64,000 nt of DNA from contig NZ_JOIU01000013.1 in NCBI RefSeq assembly GCF_000720135.1, forward strand, positions 1-64,000, read 5' to 3'. Below are positions 8,886 through 15,074 of the stretch, one piece after another. The notes beneath the pieces are model-generated. The model saw only the letters and a list, made by a program, of their open reading frames with translations. It had not been told where the DNA came from and ran no database searches. Position 1 is the stretch's first letter. The number at the start of each line of letters is the position of its first letter. The translations under genes were made by a program, and so were the position numbers. This DNA comes from Streptomyces sp. NRRL S-1022 (GTDB taxonomy: Bacteria > Actinomycetota > Actinomycetes > Streptomycetales > Streptomycetaceae).

Positions 8886-9529
8886 CACGCACCGCCGCCG
8901 GTCGGGAGGCCGGGACGCCCGGGCGGCGGCTCCGGCTCCAGGACGTCGACCACGGTGATGTCGACGGCCGTCACGGCGAGACCCAGGATCTGTCCGGCCG
9001 AATGGAGTACCGACCCGCGCACCTGCTGGACCCGGTCGGTCAGCGGGCGGTCGAGAGCCGCGGCCAGGGTCATGGTCACCCGTACGTCGGTGCCCTCCGC
9101 CGCGGGTGTGAGCCGGCAGCCCGCCGCCCTGACACCGGGAACCGTGTCCGCGGCCTGCCGCAGGACCTTCGCCGCGGCGCTCTCGGCGATCCGCAGGTCC
9201 CGGTCCGGGTCCGCCAGGGGCAGCAGCCGGCCGAGCCGTGCCTCTGCCCTGACGATGTTCATGACGCGGTCGGCAAGTGCGCGCAGGCCGGGGGCGTCCT
9301 CGGCACGCAGCGCGCCGGTGGCCGCGTTCACCGTGGCGAGTCCCTCGACGGCCTCGTGGCAGTGAGGACAGGAGACGGTGTGCGGGTCCGCGGCCGGGGC
9401 CGCGTCGCACGCCTGCTCCCAGACCCGGCTGAGCAGGCGGCCGCAGGGGAGTACCTGATCGCCCTCGAACGGGAGCCCCTCGGCGGCGGGCGGTTCGGGA
9501 GGCCGCGCGTGCGGATCGTCTAGCGCCAC
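8885..9529 (-). CDS. Zinc-motif (anti-sigma-like) protein with an Asp23-type domain
   Basis: 214 residues in two parts. The N-terminal 85 residues contain LPCGRLLSRVWEQ and HTVSCPHCHEAVEGL. This H-x3-C-x2-C arrangement recalls zinc-containing anti-sigma (ZAS) proteins. The C-terminal part (about 105-205) resembles an Asp23/Gls24 domain (AESAAAKVLRQAADTVPGVRAAGC, then a VRVTMTLAAALDRPLTDRVQQVR core). The GTG start overlaps the 3' end of the ECF sigma gene by 10 bases, the usual position of a cognate anti-sigma factor. It has no transmembrane segment, so if it restrains sigma it would be a soluble sensor. The fusion suggests direct contact between sigma control and the Asp23 layer; that is inference. 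Confidence 0.7.
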   Translation of the reverse strand: MALDDPHARPPEPPAAEGLPFEGDQVLPCGRLLSRVWEQACDAAPAADPHTVSCPHCHEAVEGLATVNAATGALRAEDAPGLRALADRVMNIVRAEARLGRLLPLADPDRDLRIAESAAAKVLRQAADTVPGVRAAGCRLTPAAEGTDVRVTMTLAAALDRPLTDRVQQVRGSVLHSAGQILGLAVTAVDITVVDVLEPEPPPGRPGLPTGGGA

Positions 9530-10110
9530 GGGCCCATCGCCTCCTGAAGGGATCGGCGTGCCCTGAACAGTCTGCCGCGCACGGTCGGTTCATTGGTCCG
9601 CGTCACATGGGCGATCTCCTTGTAGGACAGGCCCTGCACCTCCCGCAGGATCCAGCAGAGCCGCTGTCCGGCGTCCAGATCGTCGAGCGCACGGGTCAGT
9701 GCGGCGGTGGCCGCGTCCTGCTCGGCGGACAGGGCGGGCTGGCTCCGGGCGTCTCCCGCTGCCGGCTCGACGACGACGTCCAAGGGGAGGGGCGGCGGCC
9801 GGTGCCTGCGCATGCTCAGGCACCGGTTGACGGTGATCCGGTACATCCAGGTGCGGAACTCCGCGCGGTGGCCGTATTCCGGCAGGCGTCGCCAGGCGCT
9901 GACGAAGGCGTCCTGAACGGCCTCTTCGGCGTCCTGGGGATTGCCCAGCATGCAGCGCGCCAGGGTGAGGAGGGACGAGCCGTGCCGCTGGACGAGAGCG
10001 GCGAAGGAGTCCTCGTCCCCCTCGGCTGCCCGTAGGGCCAGCAGCCCGTCCGGCAGCTCGCGTCCCGGCAGGTCGCGTTCGGGCGATGGGGAAACAGCGC
10101 GTTCGGTCAT
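9520..10110 (-). CDS. ECF-type RNA polymerase sigma factor
   Basis: 196 residues with the two domains of an extracytoplasmic-function sigma factor. Region 2 (about 35-105) includes RHGSSLLTLARCMLGNPQDAEEAVQDAFVSAWRRLPEY and RAEFRTWMYRITVNRC, which contact the -10 element and core polymerase. Region 4 (about 135-190) has GQRLCWILREVQGLSYKEIAHV and TNEPTVRGRLFRARRSLQEAM, the -35-binding helix-turn-helix. It is the first gene of an operon with a zinc-motif protein, probably its anti-sigma factor, and an Asp23 protein. It is divergent from a second Asp23/AmaP operon that it may control. The shared control region holds a Crp-type inverted repeat. Confidence 0.92.
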   Translation of the reverse strand: MTERAVSPSPERDLPGRELPDGLLALRAAEGDEDSFAALVQRHGSSLLTLARCMLGNPQDAEEAVQDAFVSAWRRLPEYGHRAEFRTWMYRITVNRCLSMRRHRPPPLPLDVVVEPAAGDARSQPALSAEQDAATAALTRALDDLDAGQRLCWILREVQGLSYKEIAHVTRTNEPTVRGRLFRARRSLQEAMGPWR

Positions 10111-10158
10111 GGCGCCCCCGCACGAGGCTCGGACCGTTCGGGTACCCAGGGAGTGACA

Positions 10159-10174
10159 TGTGATTCACATCACA
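10159..10174. promoter_or_regulatory. Crp/FNR-type inverted repeat between sigma and Asp23 operons
   Basis: TGTGATTCACATCACA has perfect 6-base arms (TGTGAT/ATCACA) and fits TGTGA-N6-TCACA, the Crp-family consensus. It lies 49 bases upstream of the sigma gene start and about 90 bases before the likely start of the divergent Asp23 gene, so one bound regulator could affect both. Streptomyces has a Crp homologue with a similar target; which regulator binds here is inference. Confidence 0.55.
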
Positions 10175-10265
10175 CGTGCTGGGCGTGAGAAATGCACCGC
10201 CCGGCATGTCCAACCTTTTGAAGGGCGCCGCACCGGTGTCCGACCGACCGATCGAGGCGACCGCC

Positions 10266-10748
10266 ATGACGGACAACATGACCAGCGTCGGCGGGGGCAA
10301 CGGGCCCACTGCGGGCGTGAGCGCGCTGAAGGGCCGTACCGGAGCCGGGGCTCCGGCCGAGACGCGGGGGAAGACCACGATCGCCGACGGCGTGGTGGCC
10401 AAGATCGCGGGCATGGCCGCCCGCGAGGTACCGGGCATCCACAACCTGGGAGCGGGGATGGCCCGCGCGTTCGGTGCCGTGCGGGAACGCGTTCCCGGCG
10501 GAGGCGGAGCCGTCACGCGAGGCGTGAAGGTCGAGGTCGGCGAGCGTCAGGCCGCGGTGGATCTGGACGTCGTCGTCGAGTACGGCGTCTCCATCGTCGA
10601 CGTCGCCGGCGGTGTCCGCACCAATGTCATCAGTGCCGTCGAGCGGATGACGGGCCTGGAGGTCGTCGAGGTGAACGTCGCCGTCGACGACGTCCACCTG
10701 CCCGACGAGGAGGAAGAGGCCGCACCGGACGAGGGCCGCGTGAGGTGA
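10266..10748 (+). CDS. Asp23/Gls24 family envelope stress protein
   Basis: About 160 residues from the ATG at 10266 (MTDNMTSVGGG), with GAGGCG 9 bases upstream. Earlier in-frame starts would run back into the Crp-type operator and are less likely. After a flexible glycine-rich stretch of about 40 residues comes the Asp23 domain: GKTTIADGVVAKIAGMAAREVPGI, then VKVEVGERQAAVDLDVVVEYG and VRTNVISAVERMTGLEVVEVNVAVDDVHL. It ends in an acidic tail. In firmicutes Asp23 forms a layer under the membrane held by AmaP; the genes after it supply AmaP-like proteins. It heads a five-gene operon, probably induced by stress through the divergent sigma factor. Confidence 0.88.
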   Translation: MTDNMTSVGGGNGPTAGVSALKGRTGAGAPAETRGKTTIADGVVAKIAGMAAREVPGIHNLGAGMARAFGAVRERVPGGGGAVTRGVKVEVGERQAAVDLDVVVEYGVSIVDVAGGVRTNVISAVERMTGLEVVEVNVAVDDVHLPDEEEEAAPDEGRVR

Positions 10749-10821
10749 TCCGCCACCGGGCCCTGCACGGGCGCGGGAGATCGCGCGCACGGTGACGTAC
10801 GAGCGCGGGACGGGTGAGTGC

Positions 10822-10992
10822 ATGATGAACGCAGCAACGACGGGCCTCGCGACGGGCGTGGCCCTGGGCTTCGCCGGGTATTTCGGCGGCTTCTGGGCGT
10901 TTCTGCTGGTTCTGGTCCTGGGGGCGGCGGGGCTGGTCGTCGGCCTCGTCGTGCAGGGCGACCTCGACATCCGGGCACGGAGGCAGCGGTGA
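10822..10992 (+). CDS. DUF2273-like small membrane protein
   Basis: 56 residues from ATG 10822 (MMNAATTGLATG), preceded by GGGTGAG. Two short hydrophobic segments (ATGVALGFAGYFGGFWAFLLVLVLGAAGLVVGLVV) fill most of it, followed by GDLDIRARRQR. Size, hydrophobicity, FGGFWAFLL and the position between Asp23 genes match the DUF2273 family, which accompanies Asp23 and AmaP in firmicutes and actinobacteria. Its stop overlaps the GTG of the next gene (GTGA). Probably a membrane partner of the Asp23 proteins. Confidence 0.75.
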   Translation: MMNAATTGLATGVALGFAGYFGGFWAFLLVLVLGAAGLVVGLVVQGDLDIRARRQR

Positions 10993-11396
10993 AGACCCGG
11001 CCGGGTTCCCCCGGCGAAGGGCCGGCCCCACCGGCGCCGGCCGCCGGTCTGCCGCCCCCGGCCGAACGGGGCGCCACCGTCATCCCGGACCGGGTGGTCG
11101 CCCGTATCGCCAGGCAGGCCGCACGCACGGCCCAGTCACGGCGCGCCGCCGTACCGCCCGACCGGAGCGCGGCGGAGGCGCCGAGCGCGTCCGCCGCCGT
11201 CCGTACCGGATCGGTGCGCCTGCACCTGGCCCTGGACCTGCCCTATCCCACCGACATCCCCCACGTCTGTGAACGGATCCGGCACGACGTCGCCGAACGG
11301 GTGGCACAGCTGACCGGCTTGCGGGTGGGAGAGGTCACGCTCACCGTCCGGCGGCTGGTGACCGCCGCCGGAGCGAAGCGGGGGCGGGTCCAATGA
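10989..11396 (+). CDS. Second Asp23-like protein of the operon
   Basis: 135 residues from a GTG overlapping the stop of the DUF2273 gene. A proline-rich N-terminus (about 1-30) leads to GATVIPDRVVARIARQAART, equivalent to the start of the Asp23 domain. After a variable stretch the core follows: VRLHLALDLPYPTDIPHVCERIRHDVAERVAQLTG and a final LRVGEVTLTVRRL strand. It is more divergent than the first Asp23 protein and lacks the acidic tail. Several unlike Asp23 paralogues in one operon suggest a mixed assembly rather than a homopolymer; that is inference. Confidence 0.75.
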   Translation: MKTRPGSPGEGPAPPAPAAGLPPPAERGATVIPDRVVARIARQAARTAQSRRAAVPPDRSAAEAPSASAAVRTGSVRLHLALDLPYPTDIPHVCERIRHDVAERVAQLTGLRVGEVTLTVRRLVTAAGAKRGRVQ

Positions 11397-11448
11397 ACGG
11401 CCACGCGGTCTCGCGCGCCGGGCACGCCGCGCAGGAAGGGGGATCCCG

Positions 11449-12138
11449 ATGACACCGGACCCCGGTCCTCCCGGCCGCGGCTCCACGCCGTCCACGCACC
11501 GGGCCACGGTGCCGCTGACGAAGGAGCCCGATCCCCCCGGACGCGACGACGGGCCCGGCCCCGGTCCCCCGGCCGGGAAGCGCGGCAGCGGGCACCGGAC
11601 CCACCGGCCGTGGTCCGCGCGCCGCCTCCCGGCGGCGCTGGTCGCCTCGGTGATCCTCCTGGCCGCGCTCGCAGCTCTGGTCGACGTCGTCTCCGTACGG
11701 GCGGGACACCGGGCGGCGGCCTGGCGACGGCACCTTGCCGACGAACTGGCCACCCGCTCCGTGGACGACGTGTGGATCCTCACGGGGGCCGCCGTGGCCG
11801 CCGCGGTCGGCCTCTGGCTGATCGTCCTCGCCCTCACCCCGGGTCTGCGCCGCTGGCTGCCCCTGCGTTCACCCGCCGACTGCCCCCGGCTACGGGCCTC
11901 CCTGGACCGGGACGGCGCCGCCGGCCTGCTGCGCGACGCCGCGATGCGGGTCGCCGGAGTCGGCGCGGCACGCGTCCGGGTGCGCCGCCACCGCATCACC
12001 GCACACGCGGAAGTCCGCTTCCGTGACCCCCGGCAGGTGAAGGACGACCTCACCGCCGCCCTCGGCGAGGAACGCGACCGGCTGGCCCTCGCCCGTCCTC
12101 CCCGCGTCGCCGTACGGGTTCGGCGACGCGCCGGCTGA
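11449..12138 (+). CDS. DUF6286-like membrane protein of the Asp23/AmaP operon
   Basis: 229 residues. About 55 N-terminal residues are rich in proline, glycine and charge. Two membrane segments follow: ALVASVILLAALAALVDVVSV (about 63-83) and WILTGAAVAAAVGLWLIVLAL (about 107-127). A cytoplasmic alpha/beta domain (about 135-225) repeats the AmaP/Asp23-like pattern (LRDAAMRVAGVGAARVRVRRHRI, AEVRFRDPRQVKDDLTAAL). It matches the actinobacterial DUF6286 group, commonly encoded beside AmaP. A good ribosome site (AAGGGGGA) precedes the ATG. Likely a membrane anchor for the Asp23 proteins. Confidence 0.72.
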   Translation: MTPDPGPPGRGSTPSTHRATVPLTKEPDPPGRDDGPGPGPPAGKRGSGHRTHRPWSARRLPAALVASVILLAALAALVDVVSVRAGHRAAAWRRHLADELATRSVDDVWILTGAAVAAAVGLWLIVLALTPGLRRWLPLRSPADCPRLRASLDRDGAAGLLRDAAMRVAGVGAARVRVRRHRITAHAEVRFRDPRQVKDDLTAALGEERDRLALARPPRVAVRVRRRAG

Positions 12139-12169
12139 ACCGAGAACACGCAGCATCGGAGCCCGCCCC

Positions 12170-12778
12170 ATGACGCCGCGATCCGTACTCAACCGCAGTC
12201 TGCTGGCCCTCACCGGACTGGTCCTGCTCGGCGGCGGGCTGCTGGTCCTCTTCGCCGGGTTCGACCTCTACCGGCGCCACGCCCTGGTGCCGCCCGCAGG
12301 CTGGCCCCTGATCACCCCGGCCGACGTCCTGCTCGGCTCCGCCGACCGGGCCCGCTGGAGCAGCCAGGGCTGGTGGTGGTGGCCCGCGGTCATCGCCGCC
12401 CTCGTCCTCACCGCCGCGCTCGCCCTGTGGTGGCTGCTCGCCCAGCTGGGCCGGCGCCGCCCCGGCTCCCTGCCCGTCGGCGGCACACCCCCGCAGGAGG
12501 GCGTCGAACTGCGCGACAGCGCACTCAGCGACGCGATCGCGGCCGAAGCCGGTGCCCTGCCGGGGGTCGACCGTGCGACCGTGCACATCACCGGCCGGCC
12601 GGCCCGCCACCGCACCCGCGTCAGCCTCACCCTCACCCCCGAGGGCCCGCCCGGCGCCACTCTCGGTGCCCTCTGCGAAGGCCCGCTCCGCACCGCCCGC
12701 CGGTCCACCGGCCTCCCGGACCTGCCCACCGAGGTACGCCTGCACGTCACCCGCCACAAGCCCCACCGTGCGGAGTGA
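12170..12778 (+). CDS. amaP: Alkaline shock response membrane anchor protein AmaP
   Basis: 202 residues. Two transmembrane segments, LLALTGLVLLGGGLLVLFAG (about 10-29) and WPAVIAALVLTAALALWWLLAQL (about 67-89), flank a short external loop. The C-terminal cytoplasmic domain (about 100-200) has SALSDAIAAEAGALPGVDRATVHITG and TRVSLTLTPEGPPGATLGALCEG, the Asp23-related fold of AmaP. In Staphylococcus AmaP tethers Asp23 to the membrane. Last gene of the operon, 31 bases after the DUF6286-like gene. Downstream DNA is degenerate. Confidence 0.8.
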   Translation: MTPRSVLNRSLLALTGLVLLGGGLLVLFAGFDLYRRHALVPPAGWPLITPADVLLGSADRARWSSQGWWWWPAVIAALVLTAALALWWLLAQLGRRRPGSLPVGGTPPQEGVELRDSALSDAIAAEAGALPGVDRATVHITGRPARHRTRVSLTLTPEGPPGATLGALCEGPLRTARRSTGLPDLPTEVRLHVTRHKPHRAE

Positions 12779-12862
12779 GGAACCGGATCACGAAGACGGC
12801 CGGTCCGGACCCTCGTGGTGCGCGAGGCTGCGGACCGGACACCGCGTGGGACCGATGGCGAG

Positions 12863-12930
12863 TCCTTCTCCACGCCCGGGGCCAGGGTCGCGTGGATCAT
12901 CGTGATCGGCGTGCACGCGGGTCCCGGCAT
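12863..12930 (-). pseudogene. Remnant duplicate of the pirin gene
   Basis: Bases 12871-12913 match bases 13699-13741 inside the intact pirin gene at about 41 of 43 positions. On the minus strand both read TPITMIHATLAPG. Similarity fades on both sides and there is no start or domain, so this is a small, fairly recent duplicate or the leftover of a second pirin gene. It lies in the 578-base gap between amaP and pirin, which holds no intact gene. Confidence 0.7.
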
Positions 12931-13142
12931 CACGGGACGTCTTGCGCTCCTTCCCGATCGGGGTCGCGTCCCCCTCGGCCTGTGAGGGGGAGCAGAAGCT
13001 TCCGAAGCCGTGGGTGGGAAGTACCGGCACCTCGTCGGCCAGGCGGTGGGCCGATGCGTGCCGGGCGCGGGCCAGCCGCTCGGTCGGCCGCGGCTCGACC
13101 CGATCCGGGCGGCCCCACGCCCGCCCTCGGTGAGGGCGTAGG

Positions 13143-13300
13143 ACCGACGGCCGCACCATCCGCCTCGGCGCCGACTTCGACAGCGCCGTCACCGCCGTAC
13201 GCAAGGCCCTGGCCGATCAGGGCTTCGGCATCCTCACCGAGATCGACGTCAAGGCCACCCTCAAGGCCAAGCTCGACCACGACAAGGCGGCGGCAAACGC
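13143..13300 (+). pseudogene. Truncated DUF302-like gene
   Basis: The frame reads DGRTIRLGADFDSAVTAVRK and on through ALADQGFGILTEIDVKATLK and AKLDHD, the first third of DUF302 proteins (typically about 130 residues). An in-frame TGA at 13131 lies just upstream and no start codon precedes the domain. After AKLDHD the sequence becomes unrelated (KAAANAERARP) and runs into the pirin terminator. So both ends are lost. The stretch 12935-13140 contains nothing I recognise. Confidence 0.65.
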
Positions 13301-13303
13301 GGA

Positions 13304-13334
13304 ACGAGCCCGCCCGTGTCCGGGCCGGGCTCGT
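13304..13334 (-). terminator. Terminator of the pirin gene
   Basis: ACGAGCCCG (13304-13312) pairs perfectly with CGGGCTCGT (13326-13334). It lies 22 bases beyond the pirin stop in the direction of transcription. Confidence 0.6.
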
Positions 13335-13356
13335 CCGCATGCAGCTTCAGCGAGCC

Positions 13357-14328
13357 TTACAGCCCGCCTTCGGACATCCCGTGCACGGCCGGGATCGTGC
13401 CCAGCCGGCCCTTCTGGAAGTCCTCGAAGGCCTGCATCAGCTCGTCCTTGGTGTTCATGACGAACGGGCCGTAGTGGACCATCGGCTCGCGGATGGGCCG
13501 GCCGCCGAGGAGCACGACCTCCAGGTCCGGGGTGTTGCCGTCCTGCTTCTCGTCCGCGCGGACGGTCAGCGAGGAGCCGGCGCCGAAGACGGCGGTCTGG
13601 CCCGTGCGCACCGGGCGCCGCTGCGTACCCACGCTGCCGCGGCCGGCGAGGACGTACGCCAGCCCGTTGAAGTCCTCCCGCCACGGCAGGGTGACCTCCG
13701 CGCCCGGGGCGAGGGTCGCGTGGATCATCGTGATCGGCGTGTGCGTGATGCCGGGACCCTGGTGGCCGTCCAGCTCGCCGGCGATGACCCGCAGCAGCGC
13801 GCCGCCGTCGGGGGTGGTCAGCAGCTGGACGTTGCCGCCGCGGATGTCCTGGTAGCGCGGGGCCATCATCTTGTCCTTCGCGGGGAGGTTCACCCACAGC
13901 TGGAGCCCGTGGAAGAGGCCGCCGGACATGACGAGGGACTCCGGCGGCGCCTCGATGTGCAGCAGGCCCGCGCCGGCTGTCATCCACTGGGTGTCGCCGT
14001 TGGTGATGGTGCCGCCGCCGCCGTTGGAGTCCTGGTGGTCGAAGACGCCGTCGATGATGTAGGTGACGGTCTCGAAGCCGCGGTGCGGGTGCCAGGGGGT
14101 GCCCTTGGGCTCGCCCGGCGCGTACTCCACCTCGCCCATCTGGTCCATCATGATGAACGGGTCGAGGTGGCGGTAGTTGATCCCCGCGAACGCCCGGCGC
14201 ACCGGGAAGCCCTCGCCCTCGAACCCGCTCGGCGCGGTCGTGACGGTGAGCACGGGACGTGCCACGGCGTCGGCGGGAGCGGTCACACGGGGCAGCGTCA
14301 ACGGGTTCTCGACGGTCACTGCAGGCAT
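13357..14328 (-). CDS. Pirin family protein
   Basis: 323 residues, two cupin halves. The N-terminal cupin carries HLDPFIMMDQMG and WHPHRGFETVTYI, with histidines (H-x-H, then E) that bind iron in pirins. The region GLQLWVNLPAKDKMMAPRYQ is diagnostic of the family. The C-terminal cupin covers about 185-300. Bacterial pirins include quercetin 2,3-dioxygenases and metabolic regulators; the substrate is not visible. Upstream at about 14355-14375 is AGTTGAGCGTTGAACT, an imperfect repeat that could be a MarR-type operator. A 43-base duplicate of part of this gene lies 0.8 kb downstream. Confidence 0.88.
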   Translation of the reverse strand: MPAVTVENPLTLPRVTAPADAVARPVLTVTTAPSGFEGEGFPVRRAFAGINYRHLDPFIMMDQMGEVEYAPGEPKGTPWHPHRGFETVTYIIDGVFDHQDSNGGGGTITNGDTQWMTAGAGLLHIEAPPESLVMSGGLFHGLQLWVNLPAKDKMMAPRYQDIRGGNVQLLTTPDGGALLRVIAGELDGHQGPGITHTPITMIHATLAPGAEVTLPWREDFNGLAYVLAGRGSVGTQRRPVRTGQTAVFGAGSSLTVRADEKQDGNTPDLEVVLLGGRPIREPMVHYGPFVMNTKDELMQAFEDFQKGRLGTIPAVHGMSEGGL

Positions 14329-14396
14329 GGTGGGTACCTCCTTGGTACGCCCACTTTAGTTGAGCGTTGAACTTCTTGTCACCACGAACAGAAAAA

Positions 14397-14420
14397 GCCC
14401 GGAGGGCATTCCCTCCGGGC
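14397..14420 (-). terminator. Rho-independent terminator after the SseB gene
   Basis: GCCCGGAGGG (14397-14406) pairs with CCCTCCGGGC (14411-14420): a 10-bp GC stem with a 4-base loop. On the minus strand it is followed by CTTTTTC, giving a U-run. It starts 20 bases after the SseB stop. Confidence 0.85.
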
Positions 14421-14439
14421 CGGCGGTGGTGCGGGGCGT

Positions 14440-14913
14440 CTAGCCGTACATACGGCGCATCGCGAAGTCGACCATCTGCTCGACCGCCTTCGCGTCGAAC
14501 ACCATCCGGTGCTCGCCCTCCATGTCCAGGACGAAGCCGTAGCCGGTCGGCAGCAGGTCGATCACCTCGGCGCCGGTGATGACGAAGTACTTGGACTCCT
14601 TGCCCGCGTACCGGCGCAGCTCCTTCAGCGAGGTGAACATCGGGATCACCGGCTGCTGGGTGTTGTGCAGGGCGAGGAAGCCGGGGGTGTCGCCGCGGGG
14701 GCAGTAGACCTTCGACGTCGCGAAGATCTGCTGGAAGTCCTCGGCGGACATCTGGCCGGTGGTGAAGGCACGCACCGCGTCAGCGAGCGAGGGCGGGGAC
14801 GGTTCGGGGTACAGCGGCGGCTGCTGCCCGTATCCGCCGGCCATCGGCTGCTGGGGCGGGGCGTACTGCTGCTGGGCAGCGCCCCCGTCCATGGGCTGGC
14901 CGTATCCGTACAT
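14440..14913 (-). CDS. SseB family protein
   Basis: 157 residues. Residues 1-40 are a low-complexity Q/P/G/Y stretch (MYGYGQPMDGGAAQQQYAPP). The rest is an SseB N-terminal-type domain: LADAVRAFTTGQMSAEDFQQIFATSKVYCP, then TPGFLALHNTQQPVIPMFTSLKELRRYAG and GAEVIDLLPTGYGFVLDMEGEHRMVFDAKAVEQM. Actinobacterial SseB-domain proteins often sit in type VII secretion or housekeeping contexts; their role is unclear. Divergent from the acyl-CoA dehydrogenase gene and ended by a clear terminator. Confidence 0.82.
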   Translation of the reverse strand: MYGYGQPMDGGAAQQQYAPPQQPMAGGYGQQPPLYPEPSPPSLADAVRAFTTGQMSAEDFQQIFATSKVYCPRGDTPGFLALHNTQQPVIPMFTSLKELRRYAGKESKYFVITGAEVIDLLPTGYGFVLDMEGEHRMVFDAKAVEQMVDFAMRRMYG

Positions 14914-14981
14914 GCGCGCAAGCCTACCGAGAACAGGGCGAGGGGTGGGTCACAGATCCCCGGATCGGGGTTGCTTCTTAT

Positions 14982-15009
14982 TACCGACGGGTAGCATCAT
15001 CGTAGCTAC
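14982..15009. promoter_or_regulatory. Candidate operator upstream of the long acyl-CoA dehydrogenase
   Basis: TACCGACGGGTA (14982-14993) has TACC/GGTA arms around four bases. GTAGC then recurs 11 bases later and ends in the palindrome GTAGCTAC (15002-15009). The cluster sits 66-93 bases before the acyl-CoA dehydrogenase start, in the divergent gap with the SseB gene. A TetR-type fatty-acid regulator site is plausible but unproven. Confidence 0.35.
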
Positions 15010-15074
15010 TTGTTGGTACGTGAACTAGGTGCGAGGAGCAAGTGCCTCGCCGATCCCTCAACGGAGCCGTCGCC

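Noticed and set aside
10176..10265. Upstream GTG/ATG starts for the first Asp23 gene
   Set aside because: They would add a stretch lacking family similarity and place the start inside or next to the Crp-type operator.
13334..14390. AGTTGAGCGTTGAACT upstream of pirin as a firm MarR operator
   Set aside because: The symmetry is imperfect and no MarR gene is adjacent, so it is mentioned only in the pirin entry.
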